Shown piece by piece: positions 26,660 to 33,988 of a DNA stretch of 64,000 nucleotides (its first letter is position 1; the number at the start of each line of letters is the position of its first letter). Both the position numbers and the translations under genes were made by a program. Where the stretch lies: NCBI RefSeq assembly GCF_004793885.1, contig NZ_SRYG01000016.1:1-64000 (forward strand). The letters run 5' to 3'. The notes under the pieces are model-generated. The model was not told where the DNA came from. It searched no databases and saw only the letters and a list, made by a program, of their open reading frames with translations. The stretch comes from Dubosiella muris. GTDB lineage: Bacteria; Bacillota_I; Bacilli_A; Erysipelotrichales; Erysipelotrichaceae.

Positions 26660-27412
26660 ATGAAGACAACCGATGCGCGGAAAAAGGAAATTTTGGAAAA
26701 GATGAAAGGCGGGCTGATCGTCAGCTGCCAGGTGCAGCATGACGATCCGATCTATACTGACGATATGGTCGTGAAAATGGCGGAAGCGGCACGCTGGGGC
26801 GGGGCCGTGGGCATCCGCGCCAATTCGCCCGAGCAAATCAAGGCCATCAAGCAGGCGGTTCCCGAACTGTCGATGATCGGCCTTTGGAAAGTGTGGCACG
26901 ACGACACCGACGTGTTCATCACGCCGACGATGAAGGAAGTGCGCGCCATCTGGGAAGCGGGCGCGGAAATTATTGCCCTGGACTGCACGGCGCAAACGAC
27001 GCATGAAGGCACGCAGGCGTGGGACTTGATCAAGGACGTCAAAAAGGAAATCCCGGAAGCGATCGTGTTCGCGGACGTGTCCAACTACGAGGAGGCGAAG
27101 CGGGCCATTGAAAACGGCGCCGACATCGTCGCGCCGACGCTGTATGGCTATACGAAGGAAACCGCGCACATTGAAGGACCAGATATGCGGATGTTCGCGA
27201 AAATGTGCCGGGATTTCAAGGACGATGCGTACGTGATGATGGAAGGACACATTTACACGCCGGAAGACGCGATGAAGTGCATTTTCCTTGGCGCCCACAG
27301 CGTCGTGGTGGGAAGCGCCATCACAAGGCCGCATTTGACAACAAAGCGGTTTACCGATCTGCTGAGCGGCTATCAGGACAACTGGCGGGACGCCGAAAAG
27401 GCAAAGCACTGA
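26660..27412 (+). CDS. nanE: N-acetylmannosamine-6-phosphate 2-epimerase (NanE family)
   Basis: TIM-barrel epimerase normally converting ManNAc-6-P to GlcNAc-6-P. The 250-aa protein has KGGLIVSCQV at the start, GGAVGIRANSPEQIKAIK near 50, ITPTMKEV, IIALDCTAQ, ADVSNYEEA, and VVVGSAITRPH near the C-terminus, all NanE positions. The ATG at 26660 follows CAGGAGGAAAG. No nanA or nanK accompanies it, so it may act on the product or precursor of the glycyl radical enzyme, or the pathway is split. Confidence 0.9.
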   Translation: MKTTDARKKEILEKMKGGLIVSCQVQHDDPIYTDDMVVKMAEAARWGGAVGIRANSPEQIKAIKQAVPELSMIGLWKVWHDDTDVFITPTMKEVRAIWEAGAEIIALDCTAQTTHEGTQAWDLIKDVKKEIPEAIVFADVSNYEEAKRAIENGADIVAPTLYGYTKETAHIEGPDMRMFAKMCRDFKDDAYVMMEGHIYTPEDAMKCIFLGAHSVVVGSAITRPHLTTKRFTDLLSGYQDNWRDAEKAKH

Positions 27413-27540
27413 AAAAGTTGACGAAACTTGTTATGGGGGGAAAAGGCAAAGTCGGGAAAAAAGTTAGAAAGTATTATTTATAGTAATACATATACCTGAA
27501 AAACGCGGAATTCATCTATTTTTTAAAGAAAAAGGCAATT
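27413..27540. other. Intergenic stretch after nanE
   Basis: AT-rich sequence without a gene. A weak hairpin GTATTA/TAATAC near 27470-27488 has no T run. I see no convincing terminator for the nanE operon. Confidence 0.4.
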
Positions 27541-27574
27541 TTTAAAAAGATTTAAATTTCATGATGCATATTGC

Positions 27575-27603
27575 TGTCAATTTCGAATGAAGGTTTGTAT
27601 TAT
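27575..27603 (+). promoter_or_regulatory. Promoter of tandem copy 1
   Basis: TGTCAA (27575-27580), 17-bp spacer, TATTAT (27598-27603). Transcription should start near 27610, leaving a leader of about 135 nt. Confidence 0.6.
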
Positions 27604-27687
27604 GAGAATGTAAAGTAACAAGGCATTCAAAAGCCCCAACTCAGACCTGAATTTATGAATTAAAATGATGAAAATGAAAGGTTAAAG

Positions 27688-27733
27688 CATTCCAGAACAG
27701 GCCGAGATAGTAAAAGACTTTACAGTAGGAATG
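27688..27733 (+). promoter_or_regulatory. Structured 5' leader of tandem copy 1
   Basis: CATTCC (27688-27693) pairs with GGAATG (27728-27733), enclosing a hairpin GTAAA/TTTAC (27710-27714 with 27719-27723). Copy 2 has one base fewer in the hairpin loop and keeps the stem. The closing arm contains the AGGA that could serve as RBS, 13-18 nt before the ATG. Confidence 0.5.
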
Positions 27734-27745
27734 TAGGTAATTATC

Positions 27746-28006
27746 ATGACAAAAGATGAATTCAAAAAAGTATTGACTGACGCAATCGGCGGAAACGCAT
27801 ACGGTGACGAAGTAGTTGCTGACTTGGTTGAACATTTCGACGAGACTGGCAAATACGCCCAGACAGCAAAAGATCGTCTTGACGAGCGTTTGGCAACACT
27901 TAAAGGTTGGGAAAAGAAACATCGCGAAGAAGGCGACGCTGCAAAAGCTGACGAAGAAGCAGCAAAAATTGCTATCGTAGAAAAAGCAATGAAAGCAATC
28001 GCTTAA
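27746..28006 (+). CDS. Small charged helical protein, 86 aa, tandem copy 1
   Basis: A soluble protein almost entirely helical by composition: TKDEFKKVLTDAIGG, a central GDEVVADLVEHFDETG, and a C-terminal Ala/Lys/Glu-rich helix ending EKAMKAIA. No Cys, no Trp beyond one, no signal peptide. Codon choice (GTT, GCT, CGT, GAC) resembles that of enolase rather than the surrounding GC-rich genes, which suggests high expression. Identical in protein sequence to the copy at 28461. Not recognised. The long leader and private terminator make each copy an independent transcription unit. Confidence 0.85.
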   Translation: MTKDEFKKVLTDAIGGNAYGDEVVADLVEHFDETGKYAQTAKDRLDERLATLKGWEKKHREEGDAAKADEEAAKIAIVEKAMKAIA

Positions 28007-28050
28007 TTCAAAAAAACTTAACCAAGAAATCATGGATTGAAATGAAATTA

Positions 28051-28074
28051 GGAGCTGTTCCCGGCTCCTTTTTT
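28051..28074 (+). terminator. Terminator of tandem copy 1
   Basis: GGAGCTG (28051-28057) pairs with CGGCTCC (28062-28068) and is followed by six T. Confidence 0.8.
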
Positions 28075-28255
28075 CATGCCGATCCAAAGACGAAAATCCA
28101 AAAAAACTGGATAGAAAGTCAAAAAGGAAGGATAGGACATTTCAAAGGATTTGAAAGCCGGAAACAAACGAAGAAAGAACGATATGTATTGTTTTCTGTA
28201 GAACTTAACGCCAAAAACAAGCCCGATTCTGTCCTTTTTGGCTCAAAAAAGCGAT
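28075..28255. other. Spacer between tandem copies
   Basis: About 180 bp of A-rich sequence unique to this interval. I see no gene or strong structure. Confidence 0.5.
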
Positions 28256-28460
28256 TTTTAAAAAAAATTCAATTTCATGTTGCATCTCGCTGTCAATTTC
28301 GAATGAAGGTTTGTATTATGAGAATGTAAAGTAACAAGGCATTCAAAAGCCCCAACTCAGACCTGAATTTATGAACTAAAATGTTGAAAATGAAAGGTTA
28401 AAGCATTCCAGAACAGGCCGAGATAGTAAAGACTTTACAGTAGGAATGTAGGTAATTATC

Positions 28461-28721
28461 ATGACAAAAGATGAATTCAAAAAAGTATTGACTGACGCAA
28501 TCGGCGGTAATGCTTATGGTGACGAAGTAGTTGCTGACTTGGTTGAACATTTCGACGAGACTGGCAAATACGCCCAGACAGCAAAAGATCGTCTTGACGA
28601 GCGTTTGGCAACACTTAAAGGTTGGGAAAAGAAACATCGCGAAGAAGGCGACGCTGCAAAAGCTGACGAAGAAGCAGCAAAAATTGCTATCGTAGAAAAA
28701 GCAATGAAAGCAATCGCTTAA
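28461..28721 (+). CDS. Small charged helical protein, 86 aa, tandem copy 2
   Basis: Encodes exactly the same 86 residues as the gene at 27746. A handful of silent changes (Gly, Asn, Ala, Tyr codons around residues 16-20) separate the copies, so the protein is either under strong purifying selection or the copies are homogenised by gene conversion. The leader keeps the CATTCC/GGAATG and GTAAA/TTTAC stems. Function unknown. Confidence 0.85.
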   Translation: MTKDEFKKVLTDAIGGNAYGDEVVADLVEHFDETGKYAQTAKDRLDERLATLKGWEKKHREEGDAAKADEEAAKIAIVEKAMKAIA

Positions 28722-28765
28722 TTCAAAAAAACTTAACCAAGAAATCATGGATTGAAATGAAATTA

Positions 28766-28789
28766 GGGGCTGGCGACAGCTCCTTTTTT
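28766..28789 (+). terminator. Terminator of tandem copy 2
   Basis: GGGGCTG (28766-28772) pairs with CAGCTCC (28777-28783), then six T. Compared with copy 1, the stem bases differ but pairing is preserved. Confidence 0.8.
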
Positions 28790-28809
28790 CTATGGATCCG
28801 GCAAACAAA

Positions 28810-28843
28810 AAAGCGAAGAAAACGAGAACTTCGCTTTTTATTT
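28810..28843. terminator. Bidirectional terminator, mainly for the methyltransferase gene
   Basis: AAAGCGAAG (28810-28818) pairs with CTTCGCTTT (28829-28837). On the minus strand it is followed by a T run directly after the methyltransferase stop. Confidence 0.8.
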
Positions 28844-29551
28844 GCGCGCTTTGACAAGCAGCATCATCGGCCGGCGCATCTCCAGCGCGTAGGTTTTCGG
28901 ATCAAGAAGCTTTGACGAAGGAACGACCTCCTCCACCGCTTCCAATGTAAAGCCGGTTTGGAGAAGCCCGTTCAGCAGCGTCGTCAGCGTGTGATGGTAT
29001 TTTACGACTTCGCAATCCAAAAAGCGGGTCTTCCGCGCCCCCTCCTGAAAATACGCATCCACTTTCCATACCGGATGGTTGGTGTCTTCGCCAATCCACT
29101 GCTGATCGCCGGCGGTAAATACCGGATGCTCGATATTGAACAAAAAGACACCACCCCTTTCCAACGTGGTGTAAACCTGTCGAAAAAGCGTGGAAAGATC
29201 GTCCACATAGTGCAGGCACAAGTTCGAGAACACGAAATCAAACGAGCCTTCGAACGAAAAGCTGGACAAGTCGGCTTGCCGGTATTCGATTTTTGGTGAG
29301 CGATGCAGCGCCCTGGCTTTGGCAAGCATGTTTTCGCTGAGATCAAGAGCGAGCACAAAGCGAGCCCCATGATCGACAAAATAACGGGCATGCCACCCCA
29401 TCCCGCAGCCTAAATCAAGAACCCGTTGATTGGATACGTCGGGAAACAGCGCTTGCAGCTGCTTCCACTCGCCCGCGTATTCGAGTCCCTGGCTGCGCTC
29501 CATGTTTGCGTAATTCGCAAAGAATGTATCCTCATCGTAAATTCCAGCCAT
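28838..29551 (-). CDS. Class I SAM-dependent methyltransferase
   Basis: A 237-aa Rossmann methyltransferase. Motif I is VLDLGCGMGWHARYF near residue 44, the acidic end of beta-2 is LALDLSENMLAKAR near 67, and motif IV is FDFVFSNLCLHYV near 104. It resembles Methyltransf_11/UbiE-like small-molecule enzymes, but the substrate cannot be read from sequence. The RBS is GGAGGAAAAC before the ATG at 29551. Divergent from the next gene. Confidence 0.88.
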   Translation of the reverse strand: MAGIYDEDTFFANYANMERSQGLEYAGEWKQLQALFPDVSNQRVLDLGCGMGWHARYFVDHGARFVLALDLSENMLAKARALHRSPKIEYRQADLSSFSFEGSFDFVFSNLCLHYVDDLSTLFRQVYTTLERGGVFLFNIEHPVFTAGDQQWIGEDTNHPVWKVDAYFQEGARKTRFLDCEVVKYHHTLTTLLNGLLQTGFTLEAVEEVVPSSKLLDPKTYALEMRRPMMLLVKARK

Positions 29552-29686
29552 GTTTTCCTCCTTTGGTTCGTCTATGAAAAGAATATAACGATTTCGTTAA
29601 AGCACCTTTTCTTATACAATGAGATTATAGTCAAAAGAAGCGCGGAATGAAAGCGCTTTTAAAACGGAAAAAGAAAGAGGGAAACG

Positions 29687-29989
29687 ATGAAAACGATTCG
29701 AATCACAGCGATGAAGCAGGTGGAGCATCGTGACTTGATGGAACGATTTGAAAACGAACTTGAGGAAGCGTGCACGATCGAGGTCGGACAAAGCTGGATC
29801 GTCGAGAACCTGCGAAAACCGGAAGGCTTTTGCGACAGCGCGTGGCAGACGATTTACCCGTTCGCGATGACGCTGGCGTATGGCGGCGGCGACATTTACG
29901 AAGGCTGGATGAAAGACAAGCACGCGGTTATGCTCAGCTGCAACGACGGGTTTCGGCCGGTGAGCTTTTATGTCGAGGCTCTGGATTAA
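29687..29989 (+). CDS. TIGR04076-family protein
   Basis: A 100-aa protein with the family pattern: a short N-terminal strand, EVGQSWIVENLRKPEGFCDSAWQTIYPF in the centre, and SCNDGFRPVSFYVEAL at the end. Two conserved Cys (in GFCDSAW and LSCNDG) are typical and may bind a metal or cluster. Function unknown in the family. AGAGGGAAACG precedes the ATG. Confidence 0.78.
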   Translation: MKTIRITAMKQVEHRDLMERFENELEEACTIEVGQSWIVENLRKPEGFCDSAWQTIYPFAMTLAYGGGDIYEGWMKDKHAVMLSCNDGFRPVSFYVEALD

Positions 29990-30004
29990 AAAAAGAAAAA
30001 AGTT

Positions 30005-30029
30005 TGTAACGAAAACGGAAAAAAGCGTA
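30005..30029 (+). promoter_or_regulatory. Candidate ECF-sigma autoregulated promoter
   Basis: TGTAAC (30005-30010), 15-bp spacer, CGTA (30026-30029). This resembles the TGAAAC/CGTC promoters of SigM/SigW-type ECF factors and sits just before the sigma gene. Confidence 0.55.
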
Positions 30030-30055
30030 CCGATAGATGAAAGGAGGAAGAAGAG

Positions 30056-30514
30056 TTGGACGAGATCTATGAAAAATACGCGCGCTTCGTCTATCGCTAC
30101 CTTCTTTCTCTAGGCACGGGGGAGGATGTGGCCGAGGAGCTGACGCAGGAAACGTTTTACCAGGCGGTGCAATCCATTCACCGCTTCAAGGGCGAGTCGA
30201 AGATCTCGACGTGGCTTTGCGCGATCGCGAAAAACCAGTACGCGATTTGGCGCAGGAAAAATCCCGAGCTGCTCGAGCTCGACGAGTCGTTCATGGCCCG
30301 CTCGTTCGGGGAGGAAATCGACAAAGTCGAGCTGCTGAAGCGGCTGCACAACTTGCCGGAAGCGAGCCGGGAGATCTTGTATTTGCGCATATACGGCAAC
30401 TTGAGCTTCCGCCAAATCGGCGAAGTGTTGTCGGTCAGTGAAAACGCCGCCCGCGTCCAGTACTATCGGGCCCGCGAAAAGCTAAGAAAGGAGTTGGAGG
30501 AAGATGGAGCATGA
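30056..30514 (+). CDS. ECF-type RNA polymerase sigma factor
   Basis: A 152-aa sigma-70 of the ECF class: region 2 (about 5-65, GEDVAEELTQETFYQAVQSIHRFKGESKISTWLCAIAKN) and region 4 (about 95-150, LPEASREILYLRIYGNLSFRQIGEVLSVSENAARVQYYRAREKL). The start is TTG at 30056, supported by AAAGGAGGAAG seven bases upstream. It overlaps the anti-sigma gene by 11 bp. Likely responds to envelope stress via the membrane anti-sigma factor. Confidence 0.93.
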   Translation: MDEIYEKYARFVYRYLLSLGTGEDVAEELTQETFYQAVQSIHRFKGESKISTWLCAIAKNQYAIWRRKNPELLELDESFMARSFGEEIDKVELLKRLHNLPEASREILYLRIYGNLSFRQIGEVLSVSENAARVQYYRAREKLRKELEEDGA

Positions 30515-31712
30515 AAAACTGCACGCGCTAGTGAACGACTTGCTGCCAAACTACATCGACCATTTGACGAGTCCGGAAAGCGACAAGCTCATCGAGGACC
30601 ATCTGGCGCATTGTCCGCGCTGTCAAAAATCGCTTGAACGAATGCGCGAGGAACAAGAAAGCGCCATGGAGGACGCCATCGAAGTCGATTACTTGAAGAA
30701 AGTGCGCAAAAAAGGCCGCCGCAACGTGATCGTGGCGGTGTGCGTGGCGCTGCTGGCCGTCAGCGCCGGCATCGGCGTCTGGGTGTTTGGCTGGGGAACG
30801 AAAGCCGATCCCGCCACGCTGGGCTACACGGTGGACGTCAAACTGGACGACGTCGTGCTGCAAGTGGCCAGCGACGTGGAAGGACGCAAAGTGTCCCGGG
30901 TGGCGTGGAGCGAAACCGACGGGCGCGTGCAAGCCGAAGTGTACACGGTGCCGGGCACGCAGCAGGCGCCGGAAACGGTCGTTTACACAGCCAATGGCGG
31001 CGTCGAAAAAGTGGACGTGGGCGGCTGGACGGCGTGGGAAAACAACCAGGCGATTTCAAGCGAGCTGGCCGCCTTGTACGCCCGCCGCGTCGAGTACGTG
31101 GGGGACGTGTCGGGCGTGTCCCGGCTGCTGGAGACGATGCGCGTGTCCAACTGGATCGGCGGCTACACGATGGAACTGGACGATACGAGGCTGATCGTCG
31201 ATGGAGAGCGCGTGATGAACGAGGCGTACACGAAACAAAACGCCCTTCTCCTGCTTTCGTTGATCACCAACGCGAGCGCGCTGACGTGGCGAAGCGGGGA
31301 CCAGGAGCAGACGATCACCGCCGAACAGCTCAGCGAAGAAGTCGGCCGCGACATCAAGGAAGGCTACCGTTCCGTGGCCGTCCTACAGCAAAATCTGGAC
31401 CGGCTGGATGAGGAAGGCTACGCGTGGCTAACTTACTATTTGGATTTAACGCTGGAAGACGATTTTTCAAAGGACGAGGTCGTCACGATCGAGGTGTGGC
31501 GCGATGGAAAGATGGTGGCGAGCCAGAGCGCGCGGGTGCGGGACTGGCTGCAAGGAGCGAATCGGCTGGAGCAGGCGTTCTGGCTGGAAAAAGGCGACTA
31601 CACGTGGACGATCACGCTCGATGGACAACAAAGCGGGCCGATGCCGCTGGAACCGCATACGCGTTATACGGCCAAGGCCGGGCAGTGGAAAAAAGAAGGA
31701 GAAGGACAATGA
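30504..31712 (+). CDS. Zinc-finger anti-sigma factor with large extracytoplasmic domain
   Basis: A 402-aa bitopic protein. The N-terminal cytoplasmic zf-HC2/ZAS domain carries the H-x3-C-x2-C motif in EDHLAHCPRCQKSL near residues 28-41, which holds the sigma factor. A membrane helix spans about 76-97, and about 300 extracytoplasmic residues follow, ending in a beta-rich region (VVTIEVWRDGKMVASQSARV, DYTWTITLDGQQSGP). The gene overlaps sigma upstream and a lipoprotein downstream (ATGA), so all are co-translated. The outer domain may sense the envelope signal. Confidence 0.87.
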   Translation: MEHEKLHALVNDLLPNYIDHLTSPESDKLIEDHLAHCPRCQKSLERMREEQESAMEDAIEVDYLKKVRKKGRRNVIVAVCVALLAVSAGIGVWVFGWGTKADPATLGYTVDVKLDDVVLQVASDVEGRKVSRVAWSETDGRVQAEVYTVPGTQQAPETVVYTANGGVEKVDVGGWTAWENNQAISSELAALYARRVEYVGDVSGVSRLLETMRVSNWIGGYTMELDDTRLIVDGERVMNEAYTKQNALLLLSLITNASALTWRSGDQEQTITAEQLSEEVGRDIKEGYRSVAVLQQNLDRLDEEGYAWLTYYLDLTLEDDFSKDEVVTIEVWRDGKMVASQSARVRDWLQGANRLEQAFWLEKGDYTWTITLDGQQSGPMPLEPHTRYTAKAGQWKKEGEGQ

Positions 31713-32533
31713 AGATCATGAAAGCGGCGCTGGCGGCTTTGCTGGTGTGCGGGTGCGCCAGGCCCGATCCGGCCGCGGTTTCCGGACGGATGGTGGCGAT
31801 GTTTGAAAAGATGGAGCGAACCGATTCGTACACAATGCACGTAAAGGAAACGGAAGATGACGCGCGCTACGAGATCTTTTACGAAACGTGGAAAGACAAG
31901 GACGAAGTGTACAGCTACGTCGACTCGCCGTGGCATCGGATCGTTTCGCGTTTTGACGACGGCCATGCCAAAACGGTGTCGGGAAAATGGAGCTTTGACG
32001 TGTTCGAAGTGCAGTCGATCGACCAAACCGGGCAGGCGGGCTCCCGGTATTTGGGCAATGTGTATGAGTATGTCCGCTTTCCGTTTCTCTTTGACGCCGA
32101 GTCGAACGTGGACGGATTGAAAGACTTTTTCGACTGGACGATTGAAAAAGACAACACGTACCGCGCCACCTTGCAAAAAAAGCGCATTCCCGAATTGAAC
32201 GAGGGAATCGTGCAGGAATGGCACGATCTTGGCAAGGATTTGAAAACGCTCGACTTGAAACAGTGCGATTACACGTTCCATTTGAACGGGCAGGATGAGC
32301 TCGTCAAAGTGGACATTGTACAGGACTACACGTTTTCCAAAAAAGACGGCGAGCCCGAATCGCGTCGTGTCGAAACCGAGATCGGATTCGCCTACGATCA
32401 GGGCAATGAAAAGGTGCGCGAACAAACGAAAGCGCTGCTGGATCAAGACCATCAGATCGGGGACAATGTGCCATGGGATGGAGAAGGCATCCCGCAGCCG
32501 GCAGGGGAATTTCCTTTGCCGAAAAACAGTTGA
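31709..32533 (+). CDS. Lipoprotein of the sigma/anti-sigma operon
   Basis: A 274-aa lipoprotein with signal peptide and lipobox LLVCGC (Cys at about 15). The mature part is a single beta-rich domain: an early helix (VSGRMVAMFEKMERTDSYTMHV) followed by strands, in the general style of LolA/LppX folds. It overlaps the anti-sigma gene by 4 bp. Similar in plan to the next gene and to those at 44829 and 55934. No known function. Confidence 0.8.
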   Translation: MKIMKAALAALLVCGCARPDPAAVSGRMVAMFEKMERTDSYTMHVKETEDDARYEIFYETWKDKDEVYSYVDSPWHRIVSRFDDGHAKTVSGKWSFDVFEVQSIDQTGQAGSRYLGNVYEYVRFPFLFDAESNVDGLKDFFDWTIEKDNTYRATLQKKRIPELNEGIVQEWHDLGKDLKTLDLKQCDYTFHLNGQDELVKVDIVQDYTFSKKDGEPESRRVETEIGFAYDQGNEKVREQTKALLDQDHQIGDNVPWDGEGIPQPAGEFPLPKNS

Positions 32534-32545
32534 AAGGGGAAAACG

Positions 32546-33379
32546 ATGAAAACGATCAAACGAGCAATCATCGGCCTGGTTTGCGTGGCGCTTTTGGCCG
32601 GCTGCGCCAGCGCCGATTCGACCGATGTGACAGAAACCATGATGGACGCGTTAAAGAACGTGGAGGCGACGTCTTCGTACTCGATGCGGACAACATATGA
32701 AAAACCGGAAGGTGTGCGTTTTCTTGAAATGGTGTGGAAGACGCCGGAAGCGCAATATGAATATGTTCGAAGTGAAAAGAAAAATCAAATGCCAGCCGAT
32801 AGCTTGAGGCAGAGGACAAAAGATCAAATCAAGAAAATGACTGGAATTCTCGCCTATGGCGTCTTTGAAGTCAAGTCGGTGCAGACGTATCCGGTGCATG
32901 ATGCCGAGCAGGATCCGTATACCGAGTCTTTGGAGTTTGATTTGAAGCGTCCGATGCGGCTGGACGATCAGGGACGGTGCATTGGACTGAAAAGCGAATT
33001 TGCATGGGAGCAGGACGGGCAGAAAGTGAAGGCTTCCTTGCGCAAGAGCGCGATGCCGCAATTCAACAAGCTCTTGTTGGAGGAGCAGCAAAGAAGCAAC
33101 GAAAGCATGACTGACTACGATATGAGCCGCTGCGATTTTACGTTTTGGCTGGACGAGGAAGGCCGCTTCCAGAAAATCGAGGCCGACATCGAGTTGAAAG
33201 TGAAATATGAAGGTTATGTGGACTGGATCGACCGGTCGGAAAAATACACGGTCGACGTGTCGTACGACGACGTGCCGGAAGCCTTCAAACAAAACACGCA
33301 AAAGGTGTTCGAGCGCGATCTCGCGGTGGGGGAGACGATCGAGTGGCCGAAAGAGGACACCATCGAATGGAAAGAGTAA
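32546..33379 (+). CDS. Second lipoprotein of the sigma/anti-sigma operon
   Basis: A 277-aa lipoprotein with lipobox LLAGC (Cys at about 16), 12 bp after its paralogue. It shares the layout MMDALKNVEATSSYSMRTTYEK, then ARG/strand repeats, then a C-terminal YTVDVSYDDVPEAF. AAAGGGG is the RBS. Probably a tandem duplicate of the previous gene that has diverged strongly. Confidence 0.8.
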   Translation: MKTIKRAIIGLVCVALLAGCASADSTDVTETMMDALKNVEATSSYSMRTTYEKPEGVRFLEMVWKTPEAQYEYVRSEKKNQMPADSLRQRTKDQIKKMTGILAYGVFEVKSVQTYPVHDAEQDPYTESLEFDLKRPMRLDDQGRCIGLKSEFAWEQDGQKVKASLRKSAMPQFNKLLLEEQQRSNESMTDYDMSRCDFTFWLDEEGRFQKIEADIELKVKYEGYVDWIDRSEKYTVDVSYDDVPEAFKQNTQKVFERDLAVGETIEWPKEDTIEWKE

Positions 33380-33383
33380 AAGA

Positions 33384-33405
33384 CCCGGAGTTTCCGGGCT
33401 TTTTA
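33384..33405. terminator. Terminator between the sigma operon and the convergent MGMT-like gene
   Basis: CCCGGA (33384-33389) pairs with TCCGGG (33393-33398), then CTTTTT. A-rich bases on the other side allow bidirectional use. Confidence 0.75.
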
Positions 33406-33882
33406 CTGGAACGGGAACAGGGCGGACTCGAAGTCCTGCACAAAGTATTTGATGGGCTTGCGTCCTTTCTGGACGATGACGTGGCCCTCGGCTTCCAGAC
33501 GTTGTTTTTGGGCCAAAACGCCGCCGGGATACTTCGGATTGAGCTCGCCGCCGGCTTTGAGCGTTCGCCAGTACGGCGTTTTATCCAGGTCGCGCTGCTC
33601 GCTCGCCCAGGCGGCAATCGAAACGAAGATGCCCGCCGTGATGGTATCGGTAAAGTCGGCATTGTTTGCTCGGGCTAAAACATCGCGCAGGATGCCGACC
33701 GTGACGACTTGGCCGAACGGGACTTGCTTCATGAGCGTGTCGTATGTTTTGGGCGGCGCGAAAAACATCCGGCTTCCGCCGTATTTTTGAATGCTTTCGG
33801 GATCCGTGATGACGACGGTTTTTGGCATGTCTTTCGAATCGTCGAGCATCGCGTTGAAATCTTTTTTGGACTCGTTTGCCAT
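33403..33882 (-). CDS. MGMT-family (alkyltransferase-like) protein lacking the catalytic cysteine motif
   Basis: A 159-aa protein related to the DNA-binding domain of O6-alkylguanine-DNA alkyltransferases: VPFGQVVTVGILRDVLARA (helix-turn-helix start), TAGIFVSIAAWASEQ and TPYWRTLKAGGELNPKYPGGVLAQKQRLEAEGH. The PCHR active-site motif is absent, and TPYWR stands near its place, so it should not transfer alkyl groups. Alkyltransferase-like proteins recruit repair, but this subfamily is uncharacterised to my knowledge. Good RBS AGAGGTG. Confidence 0.78.
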   Translation of the reverse strand: MANESKKDFNAMLDDSKDMPKTVVITDPESIQKYGGSRMFFAPPKTYDTLMKQVPFGQVVTVGILRDVLARANNADFTDTITAGIFVSIAAWASEQRDLDKTPYWRTLKAGGELNPKYPGGVLAQKQRLEAEGHVIVQKGRKPIKYFVQDFESALFPFQ

Positions 33883-33975
33883 GGTTTCACCTCTTTTTTC
33901 TTCAGCTTAGCCAAAATAGAAACGACATGCAATGAGACGATTGAAAAAAGTCAGGCAGGCCGGCGTCGTTCGGTA

Positions 33976-33988
33976 TACAATAAATCCA
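33976..33988 (+). promoter_or_regulatory. -10 box placed for leaderless transcription of the response regulator
   Basis: TACAAT (33976-33981, within TATACAAT) is followed by six bases and then the ATG. There is no SD. Transcription would begin at or next to the start codon. Confidence 0.5.

Larger units (their letters stand above)
27541..28075 (+). repeat. Tandem duplication, unit 1 (promoter, leader, 86-aa gene, terminator)
   Basis: The segment recurs about 715 bp downstream (unit 2, 28256-28790). The match runs from upstream of the promoter to the terminator; only about 180 bp between the units is unrelated. In the coding region the few differences are silent and cluster near 27793-27809. 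Confidence 0.9.
28256..28790 (+). repeat. Tandem duplication, unit 2
   Basis: Second copy of the promoter-leader-gene-terminator unit. Promoter TGTCAA (28291-28296) and TATTAT (28314-28319) are preserved, while sequence upstream of the -35 has diverged, indicating that conservation stops near the promoter. Confidence 0.9.

Noticed and set aside
28042-28329. 95-codon frame between the tandem copies
   Set aside because: Starts inside a terminator and ends in the next promoter; no RBS and A-rich composition.
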